Notes: generated by a model from the letters alone, not told the origin. Shown: positions 16,152-25,602, counted from the first letter of the stretch. The stretch is DNA of 64,000 nucleotides from Clostridium_X cadaveris (GCF_039521325.1 NZ_BAAACD010000003.1), one strand, 5' to 3'. Made by a program: numbers and translations.

Positions 16152-17530
16152 TTAATTATTTAATTCAATTTCATATTTTTTAATTTTTTTATATAAAAGA
16201 CTTTTATGTATTCCCATAACTTCTGCTGCCTTTGAACATTTCCAATTATACTTTTTTAATATATCACAATGATTAAACTCTTTTCATAATTCTCAACCAT
16301 TTTATGAATTGAGCAATTACTATCACTATTGCATTGAGCTACTCTACTGATATTATCCATCTTCGATGGAAGATCACACATCTTGATAACCATGTCGTCA
16401 CTTACGGCATAAGCACTTTTTATTACATTCTGCAACTCTCTTATATTTCCTGGCCAAGTATAGTTAGTAAAACAGTTTTTAACATCATCACTTAAAACTT
16501 TTAACTCTTTATATTCAACATTTAATTTATTTAATATATAATTTGCTAATAACAAAATATCATCTTTTCTATCCTTTAATTCTATCATATGAATATTTAT
16601 TACATTTAATCTATAATATAAGTCCTCTCTAAATAATCCCTCTTCAACCATTTTACTTAGATTCTTTCTTGTAGCAGAAATCACTCTTACATCTATTTTG
16701 ATAGTTTTAAGACCTCCAACCGGCTCTATTTCTCTTTCTTGAAGAACTCTTAAAAGTTTTGCCTGCATAGTTAAAGGCATATCTCCTATTTCATCTAAAA
16801 AGATTGTCCCATTATTTGCAACCAAAAACTTTCCTTTCTTTCCTCCTTTTTTTGCTCCTGTAAAAGCACCTTCATCATACCCAAATAATTCTGATTCTAA
16901 TAGTTCTTCTGGTATAGCTGCACAGTTTATACTAACCATAGGTTTATCTGATCTACTGCTGTTATTATGAATTGCTCTAGCAAAAACTTCTTTTCCTGTA
17001 CCTGTTTCACCAGTTAAAAGTACTGAAAAGTTTGTTTTAGAAGCTTTCATTCCAGTTTTTTTAAGTTCAATAAAAGCTCTGTTTTCACCTATAAGCTTAT
17101 CAAAGCTACATTTATCTTTAAACTGTTCTTTATAATACTGTAGTTCCATATATTCTGACATTAACTTTTTAGCTACATCAAATGATTGTAATCTGAATTT
17201 AACTTGAGCTACTCCTGCAACTACTTCACCACTATCATTTTCTACATAAGATCTGCTTACTATTACACTTTTTTCTTTCGTTTTTCCTCCTAAGTAATGG
17301 TGTATGGCTCCTTCTTCACAGTATTTATCTCTCATAATGTCTAACATTTTTGTGTTTGGTATAATACTTTGTATGTGTTGTCCTATTATATATTCTCTTT
17401 CTGTCCCCAAAAAATCACAATATTTATCATTAATATCTATGATTATACCTTCCTTATTTACTACAATAAAACCATCATCAGTCATGGATAATACTCTTGA
17501 AAAGATATCCTTATACCATTGTTCTTTCAT
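16152..17530 (-). pseudogene. Sigma-54-dependent activator (PAS-AAA-Fis HTH), frameshifted
   Basis: The protein has an N-terminal PAS domain (about 8-120), an AAA+ sigma-54 interaction domain (about 145-385; Walker A GETGTGKEVFARAI, the sigma-54 contact loop GAFTGA, Walker B FLDEIGDM) and a C-terminal Fis-type HTH. The first frame stops at 16256. The HTH continues in a neighbouring frame from about 16280 to 16152 (KCSKAAEVMGIHKSLLYKKI), so one base is missing near 16279-16283. It ends the operon it very likely controls (promoter at 24142, sites at 24326-24392). If the shift is real the protein loses DNA binding; a sequencing error is equally possible. Confidence 0.88.
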
Positions 17531-17565
17531 TGTTTCATCCCCTCACTATAACCTTTAGTAAAATA

Positions 17566-17601
17566 ATAAGTCCTATAATATTATATTATAAGACTTACTA
17601 T
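17566..17601 (-). terminator. Hairpin between etfA and activator gene
   Basis: On the minus strand agtaagtc..tataata pairs imperfectly with tattata..gacttatt, followed by a weak T-rich tail. It lies just after etfA and may end most operon transcripts before the regulator. Confidence 0.4.
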
Positions 17602-17627
17602 TCTGTATATTTAATATTTTCTAAAAG

Positions 17628-18648
17628 TTACTCACTTAATGATTCTATCATTTCAGGGATAATTTCATACAAGTCCCCTACAATTCCATAATCACATATG
17701 CTAAAAATAGGAGCCTTTGGATCTTTATTTATAGCAACTATATATTTAGAATCACTCATACCTGCTAAATGCTGTATTGCTCCAGATATTCCACAAGCAA
17801 TATATAATTCAGGTCTAACAGTAGTTCCTGTTTGACCTACTTGGTGAGAACTCTCTATCCATCCTGAATCTACTGCAGCTCTTGAAGCTCCAATCTCAGC
17901 GCCTAATTTATCAGCTAATTTTTTTATAAGTTCAAATCCTTCGGCTTTTTTTAATCCTCTTCCTGCTGATACTATTATTTTAGCATCAATTAAATTTACA
18001 AGTTTTTTCCTGTGGAAGAACTTTTATCAATCTAGTTCTAATCATCTCTTCGGTAAGCACTGGGTTGATAACCTCTAAAATTCCAGTTGAGGTTTCAGTC
18101 CTTTTAGCTTTTTCCATAACCCCTGGACGAACTGTTGACATTTGTGGTCTATTCTTTGGGCAAACAATAGTCGCCATTAAATTTCCACCAAAAGCTGGTC
18201 TTGTTTGCAATAATTTATTATCTGTTGGATCTATTTCTAGCTTTGTACAATCGGCAGTTAAGCCCGTTCCAATCTTACCTGCAATTCTAGGCGCTATATC
18301 TCTTCCTATGGAAGTCGCTCCAACTAGTACAACCTCTGGTTTTTTATCTTGAATTAAATTAGCAATTGAAATTGCATATCCATCAGTTGAGAAATTTTCA
18401 AGAAGATGGTCGTTAATATAATATGCTTTATCAACACCGTAATGAAGCAGTTCTCTTGCTTCTTTCTCTATACCATATCCAGCTATTACAACTGAAAGTT
18501 CTTTTCCTAATTGGTCGGCAAGCTTTCTCCCCTCTCCAATAAGTTCGATAGTAACAGGATTGATTTTTCCCTCTCTTTGTTCTCCTATTACCCAAACTCC
18601 ATTATGATCATTCAAATTTATATCTTGATTAACTTTTGCTCTCATCAC
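17628..18648 (-). pseudogene. etfA: Electron transfer flavoprotein alpha subunit, frameshifted
   Basis: The first frame encodes the N-terminal ETF domain (about 1-200) and stops at 17986. The C-terminal FAD-binding domain continues in the next frame to 17628 (SAGRGLKKAEGFELIKKLAD, SGWIESSHQVGQTG, PELYIACGISGAIQHLAGM). The switch is at a run of six A on the coding strand (18003-18008); five A would restore a full-length protein of about 339 residues. EtfA with EtfB carries electrons for the acyl-CoA dehydrogenase encoded upstream. Homopolymer sequencing error or a recent mutation are both possible. Confidence 0.88.
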
Positions 18649-18658
18649 ATTAACACTC

Positions 18659-19453
18659 CTATACTAGTTTCAAATCAGATAGTATTGCCATTAACTTCTT
18701 AGCTTTTTCAGTTTTACTTATACCTTCAATTATTTCATTATGCTTTTCTTTAACTGGAACAAAAGATTTATAAACATTTGTAGGCGAACCTTTTAATCCA
18801 ATTTGAGTTGTATCAACATTTAAGTCTGCAAGCGTCAATACCGTAATCTTTTCATCTCCATTATTATAATTTTCTAAAATCCCTTTAACATTTGGATATC
18901 TAGGGTTATTTAACTCTTTTATAGCAGTTATTAAAACAGGCATCTTTACTTCTATTAGATAATCTCCAGTCTCTGTATAACGAGTTACTAATAATTTATT
19001 GCCTTCAATCTTTACTTCTTTTGCATAAGTAACCTGTGGAACTCCTAAAAATTCTGCAACCTCTGGCCCAACCTGCGCTGTATCACCATCTATAGCTTGT
19101 CTTCCACAAAATATTACATCATAATTTCCTACCTTCTCTATGGCAGAAGCAATAATTGTAGATGTGGCCCAAGTATCTGAACCGCCAAAAGCTCTGTCTG
19201 AAATTAGATATGCCTCATCAGCTCCCATTGCCAAAGCTTCTTTTAAAGCATTCTTAGCTTGAGGAGGTCCCATGCTTACAACCTTAACTATTGCACCTAC
19301 TTCATTTTTTATTTTTAAAGCTTCTTCTAAAGCATTTCTATCGTCTGGATTGATTATACTTGGCACACCATCTCTTATTAGAGTACCTGTTTCTTGATTT
19401 ATTTTAACCTCATTAGTATTTGGAACTTGCTTTAAGCAAACAACTATATTCAT
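18659..19453 (-). CDS. etfB: Electron transfer flavoprotein beta subunit
   Basis: The 264-residue protein has the ETF beta motifs MNIVVCLKQVPNTNEVKIN, NPDDRNALEEALKIK and CGRQAIDGDTAQVGPEVAEF. It forms a heterodimer with EtfA and binds FAD or AMP; in clostridia such pairs may be electron-bifurcating with an acyl-CoA dehydrogenase. The resemblance to the bifurcating group is my inference. It lies 11 bases before etfA and 10 bases after the dehydrogenase, all with AGGAGG ribosome sites. FixA in E. coli carnitine metabolism is the analogue. Confidence 0.94.
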   Translation of the reverse strand: MNIVVCLKQVPNTNEVKINQETGTLIRDGVPSIINPDDRNALEEALKIKNEVGAIVKVVSMGPPQAKNALKEALAMGADEAYLISDRAFGGSDTWATSTIIASAIEKVGNYDVIFCGRQAIDGDTAQVGPEVAEFLGVPQVTYAKEVKIEGNKLLVTRYTETGDYLIEVKMPVLITAIKELNNPRYPNVKGILENYNNGDEKITVLTLADLNVDTTQIGLKGSPTNVYKSFVPVKEKHNEIIEGISKTEKAKKLMAILSDLKLV

Positions 19454-19463
19454 TGTTTTCCTC

Positions 19464-20606
19464 CTATCCTAGTACTGCTCTTGAAATAACAACTTTGTGT
19501 ATTTCTGAAGTACCTTCATAAATTTCTGTAATCTTAGCATCTCTATACATTCTTTCTAATGGATAATCTTTCATATAGCCATATCCACCGTGAACTTGAA
19601 GTGCTAAATTTGTAACTTTTCTCGCAGTACGTGATGCATTATATTTTGCCATAGCAGCTTCTTTAGTGTGTTTTTCACCTCTAGCCTTCAAATCTGCAGC
19701 ATAATAAACTAAAAGCTTTGCTGATTCAACCATAGTAGCCATATCTGCTATATACCACTGGATTCCTTGTAAAGAGGAAATTGATTTTCCAAATTGTACT
19801 CTTTCTTTTGAATATTTGATACTCTCTTCTAAAGCTCCCTCAGCAATTCCTACAGCTTGAGCTCCAACTCCAATTCTTGCTCCGTCTAGACAAGTCATAG
19901 CTATATTAAATCCTTTTCCTTCTTTCCCTAATAGATTAGCCTTTGGAACCCTACAATTATCAAATATTAATTCTGCAGTTTCAGAACCATGAATACCCAT
20001 TTTCTCTTCAATTTTTCCTATTGAGAAACCCGGAGTACCTTTATCAACAATGATAGCAGACATTCCCTTTATTCCCTTTGATGGATCTGTTAAAGCAAAT
20101 ATTATTAATGATTCTGCTTGACCACCGCCAGAGATAAAACACTTTGTTCCATTTAAAACATATTCATCAGTTGCTTCATCAAATATTGCAGTTGTTGTAG
20201 CTCTTGCAGCATCTGAACCTGCATTAGGCTCTGTTAAAGCAAATGCTCCTAGACAACCACCTTCAGCCATCATTGGCAGATACTTTTTCTTTTGTACCTC
20301 TGTACCAAACTTTAAAATAGCTTGTGCATATATCGTATGAATTGATAATATAGCTGCAGATGCCGCACACTTTTTAGCAATCTCATTAACAACAATTACC
20401 TTTTCTATGTCTGATCCACCAGATCCTCCATATTCCACAGGTGTTCCAATACCATTAAAACCAATCTTAGCCATTTTATTAAAAAGCTCTTTTGGGAAAA
20501 TTCCTGTTCTATCCGTTTCAGCAGCTATTGGTAATATTTCATTCTCTGCAAATTCTCTTGCTACTCTTTGAAGCATTAATTGAGCTTCTGTTAATCTAAA
20601 ATCCAT
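19464..20606 (-). CDS. Acyl-CoA dehydrogenase / enoyl-CoA reductase
   Basis: This 380-residue flavoprotein has the acyl-CoA dehydrogenase layout: GAFALTEPNAGSDA, CFISGGGQAE, then RVQFGKSISSLQGIQW, LQVHGGYGYMKDYPLERMYR and a catalytic Glu in ITEIYEGTSEIHK. It exchanges electrons with EtfAB encoded next to it. Beside a CaiB-type transferase and a crotonase it may act as a reductase, like CaiA (crotonobetainyl-CoA) or butyryl-CoA dehydrogenase, with an unsaturated acyl-CoA as electron acceptor. The exact substrate cannot be read from the sequence. Confidence 0.94.
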   Translation of the reverse strand: MDFRLTEAQLMLQRVAREFAENEILPIAAETDRTGIFPKELFNKMAKIGFNGIGTPVEYGGSGGSDIEKVIVVNEIAKKCAASAAILSIHTIYAQAILKFGTEVQKKKYLPMMAEGGCLGAFALTEPNAGSDAARATTTAIFDEATDEYVLNGTKCFISGGGQAESLIIFALTDPSKGIKGMSAIIVDKGTPGFSIGKIEEKMGIHGSETAELIFDNCRVPKANLLGKEGKGFNIAMTCLDGARIGVGAQAVGIAEGALEESIKYSKERVQFGKSISSLQGIQWYIADMATMVESAKLLVYYAADLKARGEKHTKEAAMAKYNASRTARKVTNLALQVHGGYGYMKDYPLERMYRDAKITEIYEGTSEIHKVVISRAVLG

Positions 20607-20624
20607 AAAATTTCCTCCTATTTA

Positions 20625-21857
20625 TTAGCATACTTCACATTTTTCTTTATTCATCGTTACTATTCCAGATTCAATCAAATCTTCTATATCACTATCGCTA
20701 TATCCTAGCTCTCTCAATATTTCATCTGAATGTTCTCCTATAAGTGGAGCGTCACAAGTCATATTAACTTCAATATTTCCAAACTTAATTGGAGTAGCTG
20801 CAAGCATAGTCTTATTTCCATTTTTACTTGTATGTTCATAGATATATTGATTAGCTATAGCCTGTTCATCAGTTACTACATCCTTAACATGTTGAATCTT
20901 TTCATGTGCTATATCAGCAGCAGTAAGTTTTTCAACCATCTCATCTTGAGTGAATTTTGCGAATTCACTATCTAAAATATAAATAAGTTCTGCTGCATTT
21001 TTCTTACTTTCTGTTGAAGAAGCAAACTTCTCGTTGTTTATCAAATCTTCTCTTCCAAACAATCTGCATAATGACTCAAAATATCTTTCATGCTCTAAAA
21101 TACTTAAAAATATCCATTTCCCATCCTTGCAACGATAAGAGTTTATAACTGGAGAAATAGCATTTTTTCTAGTTTTAGGATACTCATCACTGAACTGAGT
21201 AGATGCCAATAATGATGATGCATTCCATATTGCTTGTCCAAATAATGATGCCATTACTTTTTCTCCCTTGCCTGTTTTAGCTTGTCTATACAAAGCTGCA
21301 CATATACCTCCAGATAAACTACAAGAAGTTGTAGCATCTCCAAATCCTATTGGTGGATTTATAGGATTTGTGTCTTTCTCTGCAATATCAAGCATGGCTC
21401 CACTTCTTGCCCAAAAGGCAACTGTATCAAAACCGGCATTATCTTTAGCTGGTCCAAAATCACCAAATCCATTTATTTGAGCCCAAATAAGATGTGGGTG
21501 TTTTTTACTTAAGGTTTCATAATCAAGTCCTAATCTTTTTAAAGCACCTGTTCTATAGCTTGAAACAAATACATTTGCTTCGCTTAAAAGCTTATCCATA
21601 ATTTCAATTCCAACTTCACTCTTAAGATTTATAGATAATCCTCTTTTATTTGAGTTATATGTACTATAAAACGGATTATTAAAATCTTCTATAGGCATTG
21701 TCATTGTTGCCCCTGTCTTTCTACCTGGATCTCCAAAGCTTGGCTCTACCTTAATAACATCGGCACCCCAATCAGCTAATATTTTAGCGGTTCCAGGACC
21801 TGCTACAAAATACGTTAAATCAATAACTTTAACTCCTTCTAATGGTTTATTCAACAT
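20625..21857 (-). CDS. CaiB/BaiF (family III) CoA-transferase
   Basis: The 410-residue protein has LEGVKVIDLTYFVAGPGTAK near the N-terminus, the catalytic Asp region GFDTVAFWARSGAM and EHSDEILRELGYSDSDIEDL at the C-terminus, typical of family III CoA-transferases. They move CoA between an acyl-CoA and a free acid without net energy cost. Here it would activate the acid imported by the GntP-type permease using the CoA of the reduced product. It ends with a short Cys-containing tail (EKCEVC). It is the third gene of the operon. Confidence 0.93.
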   Translation of the reverse strand: MLNKPLEGVKVIDLTYFVAGPGTAKILADWGADVIKVEPSFGDPGRKTGATMTMPIEDFNNPFYSTYNSNKRGLSINLKSEVGIEIMDKLLSEANVFVSSYRTGALKRLGLDYETLSKKHPHLIWAQINGFGDFGPAKDNAGFDTVAFWARSGAMLDIAEKDTNPINPPIGFGDATTSCSLSGGICAALYRQAKTGKGEKVMASLFGQAIWNASSLLASTQFSDEYPKTRKNAISPVINSYRCKDGKWIFLSILEHERYFESLCRLFGREDLINNEKFASSTESKKNAAELIYILDSEFAKFTQDEMVEKLTAADIAHEKIQHVKDVVTDEQAIANQYIYEHTSKNGNKTMLAATPIKFGNIEVNMTCDAPLIGEHSDEILRELGYSDSDIEDLIESGIVTMNKEKCEVC

Positions 21858-21922
21858 TTTATTTCCTCCTTATACTGTCAATTTTGATTTTAAATATAGT
21901 ATTAAAAAATAATTTATTTTTA

Positions 21923-23263
21923 TTATGGTAATCCTGGGAACATTGTAAACAGAATAACTGCAACCACAGTTCCAATAAGCGGAGTTATAACAGTTACCCA
22001 AAATATTGGCATGTAAGCATCTTTATGTGATTCTTTACATAAACCATTTGTTACAGTAACAATATATCCATTGTGTGGAAGTGAATCTAACGCTGCTGAT
22101 GAAATTGCCATAGTTCTAGTTAATGCTGCCGCAGACACACCTTTAGCTAAAAATGCTGGTCCAAGAAGTGGAGCTGCAATTCCAAGTCCCCCTGAAGCCG
22201 ATCCACAGATTCCTGCTATAACTGTAGTTCCAAGTGCTGCCCCCGCAATAGGAGGTCCAGGAATATTTGTCATTGCATTAACTATAAATCCAAATCCCAC
22301 TGCTGATTTTACAACCGAACCAAAAGCAACTACAGCACAAGTATTACTTATTGCTACTACTGTGGTCTTACACGTATCTCCAATATGTCCAACTATTTTT
22401 TTATTATCTTGATATTTGTTTAACAGCAAATATACTAATAAAGCTCCAATAAATACTCCTACTTCAATTGGTACTATTGGCTTTCCATTAATTTTCACAT
22501 TAATTATTAAAATTGATACTATTAACGGGATTAATGCCATTAAACCATTAGGGCCATTCTCTCCCTTAAAATCAGATGCTGCTACCTCGTCAAATACATC
22601 TGATTCATGAGCTATAAAATGTCCACCATTTGCCTTTTCTTTTGAAACCATCTTATATAAAATAATGCTTCCAATTATAAACATTACTGCACATGACATA
22701 AACCCATTTACTGCTCCAGCCATAATATCTGTCCCTAATGTTGTAGATGGAACAATATTATGAATCTGTGGTGCTCCAGGTGCTACCATTGCAAATGTTG
22801 AACACCCAAAAGTTAATGCTGCTGGTATAAATCTTCGTGGCAAATCAGCCTCTTTAAAAATTTCTAAAGCTATTGGAAATACGGCAAAACTTACGACAAA
22901 AACACTTACTCCACCATATGCTAATATTCCACAAGCTATTGGAATAGATAGTAACGCCTTATCCTTCCCGATCCATCTTACAATCATCTTAGCAATAGAT
23001 CTTGCTCCACCAGTAATCTCCATCATTTTCCCCATTAATGTACCAGTCAAAAATATAAAGAAATTTGCCTGAAGGAATCCTACAAACCCTGCCATATAAT
23101 CCACTTTGAGTGCATCATATACATTTAAATTTCCTGTTATAGCAACTATTACTGAACATACAATTGCTATTATAAAAATATTTACTCCCCTCATTACCAT
23201 TACAACCAAAAGGGATAATGCTATAATAATACCTACTAAACTTACAATTACTTCTGTGTTCAT
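21923..23263 (-). CDS. GntP family permease
   Basis: The 446-residue protein has about 12-14 hydrophobic segments, with the family features GILAYGGVSVFVVSFAVFP, ALTFGCSTFAMVAPGAPQIH and SSAALDSLPHNGYIVTVTNG near the C-terminus. The GntP family is known for gluconate and for hydroxy-acids such as 3-hydroxybutyrate by proton symport. It lies between the crotonase and CoA-transferase genes of the operon and probably imports the acid that they process. Confidence 0.92.
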   Translation of the reverse strand: MNTEVIVSLVGIIIALSLLVVMVMRGVNIFIIAIVCSVIVAITGNLNVYDALKVDYMAGFVGFLQANFFIFLTGTLMGKMMEITGGARSIAKMIVRWIGKDKALLSIPIACGILAYGGVSVFVVSFAVFPIALEIFKEADLPRRFIPAALTFGCSTFAMVAPGAPQIHNIVPSTTLGTDIMAGAVNGFMSCAVMFIIGSIILYKMVSKEKANGGHFIAHESDVFDEVAASDFKGENGPNGLMALIPLIVSILIINVKINGKPIVPIEVGVFIGALLVYLLLNKYQDNKKIVGHIGDTCKTTVVAISNTCAVVAFGSVVKSAVGFGFIVNAMTNIPGPPIAGAALGTTVIAGICGSASGGLGIAAPLLGPAFLAKGVSAAALTRTMAISSAALDSLPHNGYIVTVTNGLCKESHKDAYMPIFWVTVITPLIGTVVAVILFTMFPGLP

Positions 23264-23290
23264 AAATTGACCCCTTTCAAAATTGATAGT

Positions 23291-24085
23291 TTATTTATTT
23301 TTAAAAATAGGTTTTCTTTTTTCTATAAATGCATCCATTCCTTCTTGCTTATCTCTTGTGGCAAAAGTTAAACCTGCAATATCTTTTTCAAGTTCAAGAG
23401 CATTTTTTAAATCCATATCCATTCCTTTATTGATGACAACCTTTGCATATCTTACTGCTATTGGTGCCTTCTTAATTATTTCATTCATCATCTTCAATGA
23501 CTCTTCTAAAAGCACATCACAAAGAACTACTTTATTTATAAGACCAATTTCCTTAGCTTCTTCTGCTTTTACTTGTCTTCCTGTGAAAATTAACTCTTTA
23601 GCTACTCCTGTTCCAACAAGTCTTGATAATCTTTGAGTCCCGCCAAAACATGGAATAACCCCTAAATTAACTTCAGGTTGACCAAATACAGCTTTTTCTG
23701 ATGCAATTCTAATATCACAACTCATAGCAAGTTCACATCCACCACCTAGTGCATATCCGTTAACTGCTGCTATTACTGGTTTCTCAAGCTCTTCAATTTT
23801 ATTAAAAACGCTTTGAGCATAACCTGCATATTTTCTACCTTCCTCGCTTTTATAGTTTTGCATCTGGCGTATATCAGCTCCAGCTACAAAAGCTTTGCCT
23901 TCTCCAGTAATAATAATTCCTAATATTTCTTCCTTTTCTGATACTATATCAATGATTTGAGATAATTCCTTAAGAGTGTCATTGTTAAGAGCGTTTAAAG
24001 CTTTAGGTCTGTTCATAGTAATAATACAGACTTTCTCTTTAACTTCCACCCTAAGATTTTTTAAGCTTTCCACTAAAGTTTCCAT
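23291..24085 (-). CDS. Enoyl-CoA hydratase/isomerase (crotonase family)
   Basis: The 264-residue protein has the crotonase oxyanion-hole segments AFVAGADIRQM and NGYALGGGCELAMSCDIRIA, then FGQPEVNLGVIPCFGGTQRL with the usual catalytic glutamates (CELAMS and PEVNLG). It would interconvert a 3-hydroxyacyl-CoA and a 2-enoyl-CoA, the step before the dehydrogenase/reductase. It is the first gene of the operon, 57 bases from the predicted sigma-54 promoter, with ribosome site GGAGGG. Confidence 0.93.
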   Translation of the reverse strand: METLVESLKNLRVEVKEKVCIITMNRPKALNALNNDTLKELSQIIDIVSEKEEILGIIITGEGKAFVAGADIRQMQNYKSEEGRKYAGYAQSVFNKIEELEKPVIAAVNGYALGGGCELAMSCDIRIASEKAVFGQPEVNLGVIPCFGGTQRLSRLVGTGVAKELIFTGRQVKAEEAKEIGLINKVVLCDVLLEESLKMMNEIIKKAPIAVRYAKVVINKGMDMDLKNALELEKDIAGLTFATRDKQEGMDAFIEKRKPIFKNK

Positions 24086-24141
24086 TAGATTCCCTCCATT
24101 ATTTAATGTTATTTTTTTAACATTTATTTTTAATATATAAA

Positions 24142-24158
24142 AGCAAATCTTGTTCCAA
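24142..24158 (-). promoter_or_regulatory. Sigma-54 (-24/-12) promoter
   Basis: The minus strand reads TTGGAACAAGATTTGCT: GG (24155-24156), exactly ten bases, then GC (24143-24144). This is the invariant GG-N10-GC spacing of RpoN promoters, with the common TTGC at -12. Transcription would start near 24131, giving a 45-base leader before the crotonase gene. The sigma-54 activator encoded at the end of the same operon makes the assignment strong. Confidence 0.82.
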
Positions 24159-24325
24159 TTCTTATTAAATTTATTTTTTATGATTAAAATTTTATTTTCA
24201 GTAAAATATTTGCACTTTATATGAAATTTAATAATGTTTTAAATAATTTCTAACTTTAGAATTAATCGAAATCCTATATCACTAAAGAAATTTTTTCCAA
24301 TATAGCTTTCAAGATATTATTTTCG

Positions 24326-24392
24326 TCTCATTTTTGAGAACATATTTTTAAAATCTAGTGTCATTTTTGAGAATATAGTCTCATTTTTGATA
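24326..24392. promoter_or_regulatory. Three upstream activator sites (TCTCATTTTTGAGA)
   Basis: Copy 1 at 24326-24339 is a perfect palindrome TCTCA-TTTT-TGAGA. Copy 2 (24359-24372) has TGTCA on the left; copy 3 (24379-24392) has TGATA on the right. They lie about 195-260 bases upstream of the predicted start site, the usual distance for enhancer sites of sigma-54 activators. That the Fis-type HTH of the linked regulator binds them is inferred. Confidence 0.65.
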
Positions 24393-24543
24393 TATATTTT
24401 GAATAAACTAAATATAAAAATCCTAATGCATTATAAATCTAAAGACTAAATACATTAGAATTTTTTTCGTTTAAAGAATAATTTTATGTAAAAAATTTAT
24501 TGAAATCTTTGCTAAGATGTGTTATTATAATGAATGTAATCTT

Positions 24544-24630
24544 GCCGGTGTGATGGAATTGGCAGACGTAGAGGACTCAAAATCCTCCGGTAGCAATACC
24601 GTGCCGGTTCAAATCCGGCCACCGGCACCA
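24544..24630 (+). tRNA. tRNA-Leu (anticodon CAA)
   Basis: The acceptor stem GCCGGTG pairs with CACCGGC followed by ACCA; the anticodon stem GAGGA/TCCTC holds loop CTCAAAA with anticodon CAA. A long variable arm and GGTTCAAATCC are present. The length is 87 bases with encoded CCA. Confidence 0.96.
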
Positions 24631-24635
24631 AAACG

Positions 24636-24670
24636 AGACAAATAAGACTAAATCTTATTTGTCTTTTTTT
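24636..24670 (+). terminator. Terminator after tRNA-Leu(CAA)
   Basis: A perfect 12-bp stem (24636-24647 with 24653-24664, agacaaataaga) and a 5-base loop followed by seven T. Confidence 0.92.
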
Positions 24671-24762
24671 ATACCTAACTTTAAGCTAAAAATGATTGAA
24701 ATTTCTACACCTCAATGTTAAAACTTTTAAGTTATTAATTTAAATAAGGGGACAAACTGTTT

Positions 24763-25437
24763 ATGAATAAAAAAGAAACAATATCAATAATCACTTTAGT
24801 AGTGATAGGATGTACTATTATGGCATTTATAGATGGTGTAATATCTCCTCCCTACTATATTAAATCTTTAATTAAAATTATTTTATTTCTTGTGATACCA
24901 TTTATTTATTCTATTTTAGATAAGCAAGTTTCCTTTAAATCTCTTTTCAATTTTAATAAAAAAGGCTTTTTATTTTCCTTAGGTTTAGGAGTATCCGTAT
25001 ATATATTTATATTATCGGCTTACTTTATACTCAGTCCATATTTTAACCTTTCTAATGTGACTTCCTCATTACAAAATAATATAGGTGTGAATAAAGGTAA
25101 TTTTATTTTTGTAGCCTTATATATCTCATTTATAAACTCACTGCTAGAGGAGTTTTTCTTTCGAGGATTTGCCTTTTTAAATCTAAAAAAGGTTTCTAAT
25201 AAAAATTTGGCATATATATTTAGCTCTAGTGCTTTCGCATTATATCATGTAGCATTTATGCTTGATTGGTTTACACCTCTTTTATTTATACTTCTGGTTG
25301 TTGGATTATTTATTGCTGGAATATTATTTAATTGGCTAAATGATAAAAATGAAAATATATATACATCTTGGTTAGTTCATATGTGTGCTAACTTTTCCAT
25401 AAATACAATTGGGTTTATATTATTTGGTATTTTCTAA
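24763..25437 (+). CDS. CPBP family intramembrane metalloprotease
   Basis: The 224-residue protein has about six to seven membrane segments and the CPBP (Abi/CAAX) motifs: EEFFFRGFAF (EE-x3-R), FALYHVAF (F-x3-H) and a late His in LVHMCANFSIN. The family cleaves or processes membrane substrates; in Firmicutes members are linked to bacteriocin self-immunity, but nothing nearby shows a bacteriocin. The gene stands alone between a tRNA and a hairpin, after ribosome site AAGGGG. Confidence 0.9.
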   Translation: MNKKETISIITLVVIGCTIMAFIDGVISPPYYIKSLIKIILFLVIPFIYSILDKQVSFKSLFNFNKKGFLFSLGLGVSVYIFILSAYFILSPYFNLSNVTSSLQNNIGVNKGNFIFVALYISFINSLLEEFFFRGFAFLNLKKVSNKNLAYIFSSSAFALYHVAFMLDWFTPLLFILLVVGLFIAGILFNWLNDKNENIYTSWLVHMCANFSINTIGFILFGIF

Positions 25438-25457
25438 ATAATAATTTGCATAAAAAT

Positions 25458-25480
25458 AAAGACTAGAAATTCTAGTCTTT
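25458..25480. terminator. Hairpin after the CPBP gene
   Basis: aaagactaga and tctagtcttt form a perfect 10-bp stem with a 3-base loop. The T run is short on the plus side, and the stem could serve both strands. Confidence 0.65.
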
Positions 25481-25494
25481 TAAACTTTTAGTTA

Positions 25495-25602
25495 TTATTC
25501 AAGTTTTAAAACAGCATAATTTTCTTTAAATAATTCAGGGTACTTCTCTTTAGCTTCTTTTTCTCCTATACCACTCATAGTATCACTAATTAATTTTCCC
25601 AT
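25495..25602 (-). pseudogene. Possible gene remnant (35 codons)
   Basis: The minus-strand frame from ATG 25602 encodes MGKLISDTMSGIGEKEAKEK and 15 more residues, and is open for six more codons upstream (FIDYTN). It reads like the C-terminal end of a soluble protein, but no upstream part exists and no ribosome site is seen. It may be a decayed gene end left beside the GGDEF gene. Confidence 0.3.

Larger units (their letters stand above)
24086..24543 (-). promoter_or_regulatory. Sigma-54 control region of the acyl-CoA operon
   Basis: This 458-base gene-free region carries the -24/-12 promoter next to the operon and three repeated activator-site candidates 170-250 bases upstream of it. The rest is AT-rich with no gene I can support. 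A loose inverted repeat cctaatg..cattag lies at 24421-24461. Confidence 0.6.

Noticed and set aside
17986..18010. Programmed frameshifting in etfA
   Set aside because: The six-A run can slip, but intact etfA genes do not need a shift and no stimulating structure is evident; error or mutation is simpler.
24763..25437. Bacteriocin immunity locus
   Set aside because: Only the CPBP protease is present; no precursor peptide or export genes are seen around it.
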